Shown: in pieces, positions 31,454-42,138 of the stretch
Layout of the letters: each line of letters starts with the position of its first letter
Numbering within the stretch: the first letter of the stretch is position 1
NCBI GenBank assembly: GCA_009809945.1
Contig: WTPW01000579.1
Span: 33,223 to 97,222, forward strand
DNA from: Gigaspora margarita
Lineage: Eukaryota; Glomeromycota; Glomeromycetes; Diversisporales; Gigasporaceae
Length of the DNA stretch: 64,000 bases
Reading direction: 5' to 3'
Made by a program: the position numbers and the translations under genes
The notes under the pieces: model-generated
The model's database searches: none
Seen by the model: the letters and a program-made list of their open reading frames with translations, nothing else
Told to the model about the DNA's origin: nothing

Positions 31454-33200
31454 TTATAGAAAAATCTGTTCTGCCAAATCAGGTTCACTATAACCCGATT
31501 TCGGTATAAGCAGGTTCAGTATAGAGAGAGTCGACTGTATTGTACACAGTTTATAGGCGCCATTATTTAATTCTTCCTTAACAATAAATGGTCCTATTCT
31601 TTTCTCTTCAAATTTTGCAGAATGAGAAGCTTCAATGTCTTTTCTTTGTATCCAAATTTTATTACCAATTTCAAATTCTTCTTTCTGTATCTTGGAATCG
31701 AATCTAATCTTCTGTTTCTTTTGAGATTTAATTGTATTTTCTCTAGCATTACTATGGTAATAGGGTAATTTTTTAATTAATTCAAAGCTCATTAGAGAAT
31801 ACTATCTTCTAGAGAGACTTCATTATCTGGATTGGCTAGATCTATAGGAATAACAGTTTCAATTGGTAAAATAGCTTGTCGACTATATACCAAATGAAAA
31901 GGGGTGTATCCAGTAGTTGCATATCATTTGGTCCTATATGCAAATAGTATAGCAGATATGTGAGTATCCCATTCTGTATCTTTTTCAGTAACTTTTGCAA
32001 GAGAGTTACAAAGGGTTCTGTTTAATCTTTCATCCATTCCATTGGTTTGTGGGTGGTAAGGTGAAGAAAATATATGTTTTATCAAGAACTTTTTACATAG
32101 TATCCTCACAATTTTACTAACAAAATTCTTTCCATTATCTGAGATTATCATCTTAGGTACTCCATGTCTACAAACAATTTTTTCAAAGATAAACTTTGCT
32201 AAGGTTTCTGTACCTGCATCTGGTACAGCTTTGGATTCTGGCTAGCGGGTAAGGTAGTCAGTAGCAACAATAATATAACAATTATTTCGAGGAGTTATTG
32301 AGAGAGGTCCAACTAAATCTATTCCTACACGCTCAAAGGCTCTTCCAACTTGGATAGGGTGGAGAGGTTCCTTTCTTTTACTTTTGCCTCATTTTTGGCA
32401 TATTTTACAAGAGTAAACATAGTTCTAAACATCTTTTTATATTTGGTCCCAATAATATTGTTCAGATATCTTATCCCTTAGATTGTAACACAGGCAAATT
32501 TGCCTGCGTATTTTAAAAATTTTAATAAAATTTTAATCAAATTTTAATAAAATTTTAAATATTGATTTTAGCTATATCTTTTTTAAGTAAAAAATATACT
32601 TTGAGTTTAAAAATTTTTTAAAATTATTAGAAAACTTTAGTATAATCAAAGTTTAAAGTTATTGTATTAGCATTTTTACTATTAAAATTTTTCTTTAGGT
32701 TTTCTTAAATTTTATATGTTCCTATCTATAAAAAAAATTTTTACTTCTAATACAAGCCTTAATTTTTACAAATAAATCATTAAAGTTGCAATAATGAAAG
32801 TTATCATCCTTTATATAAACTACAATATTGTCTTAAGAACTATAGCTTTAAAACTAAAACTAAACAAGATTACTGAGAAATTGTGATAAAATTTTTTTAA
32901 AAATTTTTTTCTTAAAGTTATCTATTTTTAGCTTATATATAACTTAAAATTTTTTTCTTACAATATAAAAACCAATTTTGCAAAAAAGTAATCTTTATTT
33001 TTAAATATAATTGTACAAAGTTTTATTTAATTATCTTGGTATTTAAAAAAAGTAAATTAGAGCAAAAAAAGTGCAAAAATGCAGGCAAATTTGCCTGTGT
33101 TCTACTACAATTTAAGGGATAATACATAGCATTTGTTCCTAAATGTCTAGCAGTAGGATGACTATGCATCATGTACAATATTGGTTCAACTTCAGTCTAT
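31454..33200 (-). pseudogene. Gypsy integrase region
   Basis: Minus-strand frames show the zinc-binding H2C2 part near 33120-33190 (HSHPTARHLGTNAM), the catalytic core with SDNGKNFVSKIV and SPYHPQTNGMDERLNRTL (31924-32151), and the C-terminal part (GNKIWIQRKDIEASHSAKFE) at 31540-31792. The region is split by a TIR element at 32471-33122 and cut at 31539 by the Tigger. Fossil; several breaks. Confidence 0.85.
32471..33122. mobile_element. 652-bp TIR element inserted in the Gypsy integrase region
   Basis: Ends TTATCCCTTAGATTGTA and, reversed, TTATCCCTTAAATTGTAG, then both read ACACAGGCAAATTTGCCTG, itself palindromic. Interior AT-rich and noncoding. TSD not clear because part of the terminus may overlap Gypsy sequence. 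Confidence 0.75.
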
Positions 33201-33379
33201 TTGATAACTCTAATTAGTTTGTCTGGATCTTTTTTATTCTTTTTGTATAATAATTTATTTTCATTTCATATCATCTAGATTGATTAATAATTGTCCTTTT
33301 TCATTGTCCGTTAAGTCAGGGAAGAGAGTGTCTGATTCTAAATAATTTAAAAGATTTTGGTATTGATCTAAATTCATGT

Positions 33380-34760
33380 AGGGTCATTAGTACGAGGGTG
33401 TATCTGAGTTGGCAGTCTAGAAAGAGCTTTGACATTTGAATGGATTCTTTTAGGTTTGTATATGATAGTAAAGTAATAGGGTTGGAGTTTCATCATCCAA
33501 CAATTTAGACATCCTTTTGGTTGTGACGACTTTAACCATTTGAGAGTGGAGTGATCTGTGACTAATGTATAGTGATTTGTACCAAAATATTTATGAAAAT
33601 GTTTAATGGCCTATACAATGGCAGCACATTCTAGTTCAGTAGCTCCATAATTTACTTCTTTCTTTTTTTAAATTTTTACTAGCATAGGCAATTGGATGTT
33701 CCTTTTTATCCTCAAAGAGTTGGCTCCAAATCCTTCATAGGATGCATCTGTAGCAAGAATGAATTTTTTTCTATAGTCTGGGTAGATGAGGATAGGGGCA
33801 GTAGTTAATCAATATTTTAATTCATCAAAAGCCTCTTGATATTTCATATTCCATTCATAAGCATTGTCCTTATGCAATAACTGGTTAAGAGGAGGAGCAA
33901 TAGAAGAGAAATGCTTAATGAATTATCTATAATATCCAGCGAGTCCCAAGAATGATCGTAGTTGGGTTACATTTTAGAGAGGTTGGATATTTTGAACAGC
34001 AGTTATCTTGTCTGGGTCTGGAAAGATCCCTTTTTCTTTATAATATATCCTAGAAAAGGGTAATCATTTCATCCAAAAATTACATTTTTCTATATTCAAC
34101 TTTAATTCAGCTTTTCAAATTCTGGTAAAGACTTCTCGTAGGTATTTAATATGATCATCAAATATTCGAGAGAAGACATTGGTATCATCTAGGTATACTA
34201 CAACATACTTGTAGGCTATACCTTTATAAACCTGGTTTATAAGACGTTAAAAGGTAGCAGGGGCATTACACAATCCAAAAAGCATAACGTTGAATTCATA
34301 GGTTCCATATTTGGTTATAAAAGCAGTTTTCTCTCTATCTTCTGGGTGTACTTTTATTTGCCAATATCCACTCATAAGATCTAAAGTGGAGAAGTAAGTG
34401 GCTCCGGCGAGAGAATCAAGCATTTCGTCAATTCGAGATAAAGGGTATTGGTCTTTCTTGATAATATTGTTAAGCTTTTGGTAGTCTACGCAAAATCTTT
34501 TCTTTCATTTTTCTTGTTTACAAGTACAACAGGAGAGGCCCAAGAGCTAGAGGATTCTCTAATTAATTTATTTTCTAACATTCGTTGTACTTCCTCATTT
34601 ATAAATGTTTGTTCAGTAAGGGGTACCATATAGAGGCGTGAGCTAATAGGTGGTCCATTATCAGTAAATATCTGATGCACGACTAGGTCAGTTCTATCTA
34701 GTTGGGTCATATCTTTTGCAAAAGGTCTGCAAATTCAAGAAGCAATTATCAAAATTGGGC
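33380..34760 (-). pseudogene. Gypsy reverse transcriptase and RNase H region
   Basis: Minus-strand text shows SSSWASPVVLVNKKNERK (RT entry block, 34530-34570), VVYLDDTNVFSRIFDDH (YLDD active site, about 34150-34200) and FILATDASYEGFGANS (start of RNase H, about 33735-33780). The order fits Ty3/Gypsy. Fossil with multiple breaks. Confidence 0.85.
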
Positions 34761-34911
34761 TCCTTGGCTAGTAGTAAGAGGTTCTACTTTTGGGTTAATT
34801 TCCTGAGTCATATATATTTCTCGAATGTTTCTGGGTCTATTATTGTCTGTATCTTTGAGTAGTTTTCGATCATGCTCAGGATAACTCAAAAATTTTGAGT
34901 ATCCTGGTTAC

Positions 34912-35191
34912 CAGTATTGTTACAGGACAGCTTTGGGCAATAATTTGAATAATTTTGGACAATTTTGAACAATTAAATGAAGTAAAATTACTTAAAATTT
35001 TATTAAAATAACCTATTTTAATTTTAACTGGAATGTGTTCAGCACCTAAAAAAATATATAGTTATATATTTTTTAGATAAATTTATTAATTATTAAAGCC
35101 TGGACAAGCTTTGGACAATTTTGGACATTTGGACAATTTTGGACATGGACAAGCCAAAAAAGGCTGTGAACAGCCAAAACGTACAACACTG
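34912..35191. mobile_element. 280-bp hAT-like MITE in the Gypsy fossil
   Basis: Ends CAGTATTGTTAC and, reversed, CAGTGTTGTACG. Flanks CTGGTTAC and CCAGTTAC agree at 6 of 8 bases. Inside, GGACAATTTTGGACA and relatives repeat several times near the right end. Confidence 0.6.
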
Positions 35192-35245
35192 CCAGTTACT
35201 AGACTTGGAGGTAGGGACAGTTAACTTGGTATACAAGTCCTTTAA

Positions 35246-35575
35246 TCAATGATGAAAGTTTTCAAAATAATGAACTCGGTCCTGTAGAGTTTTGATAGTC
35301 TGTTCCTGGTGTTCAAATGTTTTGGCTTGTTCTTGATATAGAGTAATGATTTGAGCTTGTTGTCGAATCTGTTCTTGCAAAAGTTGAATCAGTTCAGCTG
35401 ATTCTAGAACAGGCAAGGTAATTTTGATAGGAGCAACTACAGGTAACTCCATTACAGAGAGTGTAGTAGATTCATTTGGTTCAGGTGCTCCAGGTATGGA
35501 GAGGGTAAGAGGAGAAAGGATTTCTGTTTTTGGATCTAGAAAAGGGTGAGCTTCTTTATAGCATTTTTTGCACAA
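35246..35575 (-). pseudogene. Coiled-coil reading frame in the Gypsy fossil
   Basis: A 109-residue frame starting CKKCYKEAHPF and ending in a Gln/Glu-rich helix (LIQLLQEQIRQQAQIITLY, QEQTIKTLQDRV), likely a coiled coil. It lies between the zinc-knuckle region and the RT region. No standard Gypsy domain; role unknown. Confidence 0.5.
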
Positions 35576-36377
35576 ATTTTCATATTGTCAGAGTTCATCA
35601 TTTGTTTTGACTATAGTACAGAATTCACAAAGGCCTGCAGTTTCTGCAAAGTTTCTTCGTAAGTTTTCCATGGCTCTTCTTTTATCAAAATCAGGATGAC
35701 TCATGTCAAAGGATTCAGCAAGAATTCTTTGCAATATTTTTTCTTCTGTATCTGACAATTCTATATAAGAAGCTCATATGATGATATTTACTTTATCATA
35801 AGTGTAGTCTTGATTAGAGCGGTCATTAAATTGAGGTTCAAAAGCATGGGCAAGGGTTTCATTGCTTTTACCAATCTGGATCTGGGCTAGGTGAAAGATA
35901 CGACTTTGGTTAAGATCATAACCATGTCCAGCATTTCTATTAGACTCAGTATAGTGGCGTACTTGGGTCCATAGATTGCAATTAGAGTTATACTCTACAT
36001 CCTATGCAGCTTTGTAGGCATAGAGGTGTTCAAAATTACAAAATCGAACATCCTCTCGACTAGAGTTTAGTTTAATCATCTTGGATCTAATTCCTTGTTC
36101 ATTGCAAAGTTTACATTCTGTTAGTGTTCCTTTGCCTTCACCATTGGTAAAGAATTTAATGCTTCAGGGATCATCAAGATCCAAAGTATGATAGAAATCA
36201 ATCCAATATCCCTTATATACCATTGTTTGGTCCAATGGTCTAATTTATTCAGGCTTATTGAGGACTTTACATTTGCAACAATGGTGAGTGCGTAGAGGTA
36301 TAAAATGAGGGAGGCATTGAGCCTTTACTTCCTGGGGATCACAACCACATCAAATCTCTGGTTCTCTAGTTTCTGTA

Positions 36378-37197
36378 TCATTTGAGGACAGATGGCTCCA
36401 ATATGTCCATATTGTCCACATTGATAGCATCAGTTTTCTGGGTAGTCCTTATATAGATGTCCTGGTTGAAAACAGGTTTTGCAAATATTTTGTTTAGGGG
36501 CCTGCCTAGGACAATGAGCAGCAAGGTGTCCATATCAATGACATCGGTAACACTCATTGTTAGGACAGTTAGCATATAGATGATTGTAAATGTAACAGTG
36601 TCCACATTTTTGGTTGGAGAAGGATGCACTGGGTCTGGGTCTGCGAGTAACAGTGGTCCAGGTATTTGGTTTTGTATCTGCCATATAGGCTTCTTTTGGA
36701 CTAAGATATTCTTGTTCAAATTTTTCCAAATCCTGTTCATCGGTAAGAGTGGGATGGGTAGGTAGGGGTTGGTTATTTTCATATGTGGTAGGAACATGAA
36801 TCTTCTTTTTATTCCAGCGAAGGGTGTAGGCTTTATTTTTCCAATTGTAGCTTGCATCTACTTTCTGCGACCAGTCATTACTTAAAAGCAATAAGTAGGA
36901 GGTAGCATTCATTACTTCTACATCAAAAGGGATAGTGGTTCTTTCAATTTCTATAGGTAAACTTTTAATAATGCCAAGGGGGCGAACAGAAGATCTAGTA
37001 GCAAAGACAATAAGACTAGTAGAAGGAGCTTCAATTTTTAGTTCAAGTTCTTTCACAACTTGGTGAGAGATTATGCTAATAGCAGCTCCACTATCAATTA
37101 CAGTATGATAGGGTTTTCCTTTAAGCTTAATATTGTATTTAACAGGAGTGGTATAGGTGGGTGTCTGGATCTGAGTTGCTTTAGATTCTTGGGTCAA
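36378..37197 (-). pseudogene. Gypsy aspartic protease followed by zinc knuckles
   Basis: YNIKLKGKPYHTVIDSGAA (DSGA catalytic motif) near 37090-37150, then a protease-like fold to about 36800. After it lie several CxxC..H..C knuckles (CGHCYIYNHLYANCP, CYRCH, and further CxxCxxxGHxxxxC text down to 36390). Zinc knuckles normally precede protease, so a second group after it is unusual. Fossil. Confidence 0.75.
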
Positions 37198-37572
37198 GTA
37201 ACTAGCAAGAGCAGTACGTATAGATTTATTTACAAGGAAAGTTTCAAACTGCTCATAAGTATACTCATTAGCAGTATCGATGGTATATACATCATGTGGG
37301 TAAGGAGTAGAAGAGCAATTCCTGGATCTGGACCAGTCAGAAGATCAGTAATTTCAGTCATTTCTGTATCTATTACATGACTAACTTCGGCTTCAGGGTC
37401 AATCATATTCAGAGCAGTTATTATTATAGCTTTGGTCTCTGGATCTACTTCAGTTTCAGGATCTAGATCTGTCATAGAACTGGTAGTTTCTAGAAGAGTA
37501 ATTATTACTTTAGCCTTGAAATTGGTATCCCTGGTTGTCCTTTTTGTTATCTTGGAACTGGGCATGACAATT

Positions 37573-38160
37573 TCAGATGAAATGTCCTTTTTGTTCACAA
37601 TAATAACAAGTAGCATTAGTAGCTCCTTGCTGGGGTCGATACTTATTTTGGTCAGAGTAGTAAGCAAAAGTAGGAGTAGGGGCAGCTTGTTTTTCAGCAA
37701 GGTTGATACTAAGCTTGGCAATTTGTTCAGTAAGCCTTTTAAGAGCTTGGTTAGTATCATTTGCATTGTGGTCAGAGGTCATTATCCATCCAGTTTCCTA
37801 TTTGCGTGCTTCCGCAATTGCAGCATTCAAGGTTTCAGGTTCAGCAGCTTGAACATTCATAGCATATTCTTGGTGCAGTCCTTGGATAAAGAATTGGATC
37901 ATCACTGAAACAGGGAAAACTTCTCTTGCGTCTACTCTTCCTCTGAGTCGTTTAAAGCGACTAATGTAGGTATCAACGGTATCTGTACCTTGTTTGATTT
38001 CAAAAAGTTGTTTTTGCCAAGTGGCTTTCTGTTTAGTAGTGCTAAATTTTTTCTTTAAAGAGATAAGTAAAACTGAAAACATATTCATTGTCATGCCTCG
38101 GTTATGAAAATGGGTAGGTTCATGCTCGAAACTAGTAAGCTATTCCTAAGCATTATCTTT
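37573..38160 (-). pseudogene. Gypsy gag region with CCHC knuckle
   Basis: Retrotransposon gag domain text (YISRFKRLRGRVDAREVFPV, FFIQGLHQEYAMNVQ) at 37798-38094, then CYYCEQKGHF at about 37575-37600. Frames on the opposite strand here are low-complexity shadows. Confidence 0.8.
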
Positions 38161-38320
38161 CATATATGTACAAGCCAGTTTTAGTTGTCAAGCAGGGCTC
38201 CAATAATTAGCTTTGGTAGCTTATTCAAATTCTTTTATTCAGGTTACAGGGTTCTGGGTTCCATCACCACGGTAGAAGTCAATTTTAATAAGAGATTTTT
38301 CACCGCCTCTTCTCATAGCA

Positions 38321-38660
38321 TTGGCAAGGGCAGTTATAGTATCAGCAGCAGCTTGTAAGGCTTTGTCGCCCATATTTCTTTCTGGTTCAGATATAGTTTC
38401 TTCTGATTCTGGGTCTGAAAGTACTAATTCTTCTTGGTTAGGTTCATCTATTGGTTCTTCATCGAGGTCTTCTTCTTCTTCGAATACTTCTTTTTCTGAT
38501 GTTTCTTCTTCTGATTCAACTAATTCTTCGTTGAGGTTTTCTTCTTGTTCTTGTAAATTTATTTCTAAATTTACTTCTTCTAAAGCTTCAGGTTCAATAA
38601 CAGTCAGGTTAGGATAGGCTCTAACTATTTGAGGTTTAATAACTTCAATTCAAGGTAAAT
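38321..38660 (-). pseudogene. Acidic leader region of the Gypsy coding sequence
   Basis: On the minus strand the text is rich in Glu, Asp and Asn (the + strand shows the Ser-rich mirror image). It is probably the acidic N-terminal part ahead of gag. No domain recognised. Confidence 0.4.
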
Positions 38661-38676
38661 AGATTTGATATTGAAC

Positions 38677-39014
38677 TAGAGATGCACTAGTTCTGAAAAA
38701 GACTGGTCCAGAGCCAGTCTTTTCAACGGTCTCACGGTCTTATCGGTCCTGGTTTGGGACTGGTCCTGAACTGGTCCTTGTAAACAAACTGTGTGATATT
38801 TATATCACCCAATCAAATTGCCTGATCAGGTGTAACACAGATCATGTGATGTTTGTTTACATCTGACAATAAGTAATTACGTCATTTATGACCAATAAGA
38901 TTTATTCATTAAGGACCGTTTTGGGACCGCGGACGGACTGGGACCAGTACCGAAAATACTATGATAATGGTCTACTAGGACCAGAACAGACTGGACCGGA
39001 CTGGTGCATCCCTA
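38677..39014. mobile_element. 338-bp hAT-like MITE in the Gypsy leader
   Basis: Ends TAGAGATGCACTAGTTC and, reversed, TAGGGATGCACCAGTCC. Flanks TATTGAAC and CATTGAAC (7 of 8). Subterminal GC-rich repeats: ggtcctggtttggga, ggaccgcggacgga, ggaccggactgg. Noncoding. Confidence 0.85.
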
Positions 39015-39189
39015 CATTGAACTCAAAGAGAGGATGGATCAAGAGGAGTAGTATTAGGAGTTTGGTGGGTTGGGAGATCAGGAACTCATAATACGTTTGG
39101 TTGTGGAGGAGTTACTTGGATTACTTCAATTATTTGGTGGTCAGTAGGGGCAGGTTGAGGAATAAAGAGATGAGGTAGTTGATGGTGTA

Positions 39190-39963
39190 GGGGGGTGTAT
39201 TTAGAGGGGTAGTATTAGGAGTTAGATTAGTTTGGTAAAGTTCGTTTACAAAGGGTAGTACAGGGGCAACAGTGGTTTGAATGATTCAGAGAAGAGGGTT
39301 AAGATTTCTAAAGAATTGGTAGATTTGATTTGAATTAGGAGTAGAAGTTTGAGGGTGAGAGAGGGGTTGATCAAGATGGATAGTAGTAAGAGAAGAAGAA
39401 GGAAGAGAGAGGCGAGAAGGAAATTGAACTTGAGTAGTGTCTTTGTCATAAGGAAGTAAAGAAGGAGATTGAGAAGGTCCAGCAAAATTTTCTGGGTCGT
39501 CTAAATCTTCTGGTAATAAGGTAAGTATAGATCATAGGCAAGATGAGATACTAAATTCAAGGTGCTCGTTGTTTTCTTGTAGGACAGGACTAAGAGTAAG
39601 ATTTTCAAGAGGATTATTGGTGTGAGTTTGAAGAAGAGGAGTAGCTTGAATAGGCCCTTCAATATAAAGGTCAAAAGTGGTAACTTCAAAGGTTTGAGAT
39701 AAGGTAGGGAGAAGGATAAAGCGGGTATAACGGCGAAGAATAGCAGAGATGACTTCAACAGGGTTTAGGTTAGGATTACTATATCTGCAGCTAAAAACAA
39801 TATCTCTAGCAGTAGCTCTAGCAGTATTATAATCTATCCAAAGTTGGCGAGGTTCAAAGTGTGGTCCAATAGTTTGTTGAGTATATTGGTTAGCAAATAA
39901 GCGAATTGGTATTCTGTTCAAAAAGTGCAAAATTGTTGATAGTAAATAGTAAGTGGGAAGCAA
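39190..39963 (-). pseudogene. Additional reading frame upstream of gag in the Gypsy fossil
   Basis: A frame at 39532-39963 encodes 143 residues (IDYNTARATARDIVFSCRYS, VISAILRRYTRFILLPTLSQ) without a motif I know, followed by Leu/Pro-rich text. Its position between the 5' LTR and gag is unusual. It may be a distinct leader protein or an N-terminal gag extension. Fossil. Confidence 0.45.
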
Positions 39964-40232
39964 ATAGAGCAGATAAATCTGAATAGGTAATTTGTAGAAC
40001 TCAGTTGCAAGAGAAGTTGGATGGCTAGCTTCGTGTGCTTCAATTTGTGCTAAATAGATTTGATAAACTCTACTTATACAAAAGGTCTAAAAGGTAAACA
40101 ATTTGGATTTTAACTCAAGAGAAAAGAGAAAAAGGTTAGATACTAAGATGTCTAGAATATACTAAAAAGGTAAAAAAATTTCAATCTGTTTCTAAAAGAA
40201 AATAACTAACAACAAATAACTAAATAGTAAAA

Positions 40233-40372
40233 GTGCTACAAAAGCAGAGGCTTTGAGTATGCCCTTCTGAACGAATCTTTTTCAATTCGACAGGAAAATA
40301 CCAGTGCTACAAAAGCAAGAGGCTTCAAGTTTGCTCTTCTGAACGAATCTTTTTCAATTCGACAGGTAAATC
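40233..40372. repeat. 71-bp tandem duplication in the Gypsy leader
   Basis: gtgctacaaaagca..gaggct..ctgaacgaatctttttcaat..cgacagg occurs at 40233 and again at 40304. Confidence 0.85.
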
Positions 40373-40500
40373 AAAAATAATAATTTTAAATAGAGTAGGA
40401 AAGAAGAGACGAAAGAAATATTCTTGCAGAGATAGAAAGAAAAAAAAAGGTTCTAAGGGTTTCAGCTATTTTTAATGATTTCTGCCAGAAGGCACCAAAA

Positions 40501-41117
40501 TGTTACAAGCGACTATAGCCTTCAATATAGTACTTGCAACACAACACATAGTGACAGGGATCTTGAAAGGGTCAGAGAAGATATGAAGCGGTATGCAAGT
40601 AGAATATTACTTTACTAGAGCAGTTCGTTATATTTATTTATCAAAGAGCAAGAGAATATTTATTTGGCAAAGATATATTTTATTTATTTATGAGATAATA
40701 TTCAAGATGGATAACTATTCCTAAACATTAAAGGAAGAAGGGGGAAATCTGAGTCTATTGTGCAGAAAGGGAAAAGACTAGGGTTTATATATCTTTTGTA
40801 AAACTCATAAAACCAATAAAACTAGTAAAACGAATAAAACTAATAAAAATAATAAAACTAATAAAACTAATAAAACTAATAAAACTAAAACTAATAAAAC
40901 TAATAAAACTAATAAAACTAATAAAACTAATAAAACTAATAAAACTAATAAAACTAATAAAACTAATAAAACTAATAAAACTAATAAAACTAATAAAACT
41001 AATAAAACTAATAAAACTAATAAAACTCCTGTTGTGCAATTGTGTTTTGTATTTTGCTTTGTAATTGCTATTATTTGGAATGTTCTAGAAATAGAACAAG
41101 AGAACTGTTCTATAACA
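40501..41117 (-). repeat. LTR of the Gypsy element (5' LTR in its own direction)
   Basis: Begins TGTTACAAGC and ends TTCTATAACA; 9-base (actaataaa) array at about 40803-41030. In the element's direction it is followed by TTTTGGTGCC, a primer-binding-site-like sequence. Confidence 0.92.
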
Positions 41118-41270
41118 ATATTATATTTGCAATATAAATGAAATAACATATAAGGAGTTGTTTTGAATTTTGGCCTAAATTAAACTTAATTTAGACTGAA
41201 ATTCAAACTATACTCTATCGCATTATTTTGGTATTTTTATTTTTTTTTTTACATTTAAAATTTCTAAAAT
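41118..41270. repeat. R4 copy 2, right segment, beyond the Gypsy element
   Basis: atatttgcaatataaatgaa, gaattttggcctaaattaaa and tcgcattattttggtattt match copy 1 at 12168-12300 and confirm that the Gypsy element landed in R4. Confidence 0.6.
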
Positions 41271-41527
41271 CTTATTGATCAATTCATATTGATCTTTTAT
41301 ATAATATTATCAAATTCGATAACCTTTCAAATTCAATACAAAACCTGTTTACTATACATACCAGTTTGGAAAAGGTTGATTATATAAATATATAGATTTT
41401 AAAATTTTTTTATATAGTTTAGAGAATCAAAAACTACTATATAGATGTATATAGTATTATTTATAGATGCTCCTATAAAAAAAATTTGTTTATGAAATAG
41501 AATAAAAAATAAATAAATAGTCATAAT

Positions 41528-41686
41528 TAGGGATTGGAATTACCAAAATTTTTCTTAATTGTTTAATTGTTTAACTATTTAACCATTTAATTTGGCTAGT
41601 ATTTAAATAATTTTGGCCCATGACCAATATAATTCTGTCTAGAACTATAGAGCAATTTTTAAATAGTTAAATAGTTTCAATACCTA
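41528..41686. mobile_element. 159-bp hAT-like MITE
   Basis: Ends TAGGGATTGGAATTACC and, reversed, TAGGTATTGAAACTATT. Flanks GTCATAAT and GTTATGAT agree at 6 of 8. Several TTTAACTATTTAA motifs inside. Confidence 0.6.
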
Positions 41687-41799
41687 GTTATGATATACTA
41701 CAAGCTTTGGTATTGTTAATTTAGATTTCATCTAGCAGAAGAAAGAGTTAACAGACAAAAACTTAATATAGCAGATCACTTTTAGATATCTTTAAATAA

Positions 41800-41965
41800 G
41801 GGGCATACCATTTATTACGTAATTTTTACCATGGATACATGGTCAGAGGTAGTGATCACATCTATATGTTATATTAAGCAATCTAAATTAGATAAAGTGA
41901 TCATACCATACATGGATGAAAGTAGCTACTAAGTAAAAAATATTACGTAATAAATGGCATGCCCC
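41800..41965. mobile_element. 166-bp PIF/Harbinger-like MITE
   Basis: Ends GGGGCATACCATTTATTACG and, reversed, GGGGCATGCCATTTATTACG, with TAA on both sides (41797-41799, 41966-41968). A 3-bp TWA duplication and GGGGC termini fit PIF/Harbinger. Noncoding. Confidence 0.82.
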
Positions 41966-42138
41966 TAACTAGATGGGTAACACTTTAGACTAGATATTTT
42001 TGCGAGTTTAGACAAATTTTGAATTGTATAAAAATGTATAAATAAAGTAGTAGTATAACTACCAAATTTTTTAAAAAAATTATTAGTAGTAGTATGATTG
42101 CAAATTCAAATTAATTTTATATTAAATATTTACTAAAA

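Larger units (their letters stand above)
26515..31537 (-). mobile_element. 5.0-kb Tigger/pogo DNA transposon inserted in the Gypsy fossil
   Basis: Ends CAGTCGACTCTCTCTATAC and, reversed, CAGTCGACTCTCTCTATAC, flanked by TA (26513-26514, 31538-31539). The 24-base TIR is near perfect apart from its innermost bases. It carries a DDE transposase on the minus strand (26836-28650). The 2.9 kb upstream of the gene is noncoding and filled with other TIR elements (28860, 29633, 29898). Subterminal copies of ttcagtatagag/ggttcactataa may be binding sites. Confidence 0.93.
24569..41117 (-). mobile_element. Ty3/Gypsy LTR retrotransposon, fossil, with nested insertions
   Basis: Both LTRs are present (24569-25105, 40501-41117) and the coding order on the minus strand is gag, protease, reverse transcriptase, RNase H, integrase, which is Ty3/Gypsy. 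A primer-binding-site-like TGGTGCC sits just inside the right LTR and a purine tract (aaaaggggataaaa) just inside the left one. ATAT flanks both outer ends. The LTRs differ at roughly 5% of the first 320 bases, mostly transitions, so it is not recent. It is broken in many places. After removing a 5.0-kb Tigger and insertions at 32471, 34912 and 38677, about 10 kb remains, long for Gypsy. It lies in R4 copy 2. Confidence 0.92.

Noticed and set aside
37060-37908. Long + strand frames opposite gag and protease
   Set aside because: Shadows of the minus-strand Gypsy coding region; Ser/Val-rich with no motif.
40785-41149. Long Leu/Val or Phe/Ser/Ile repeat 'proteins'
   Set aside because: They are translations of the 9-base array in the LTR and have no coding support.
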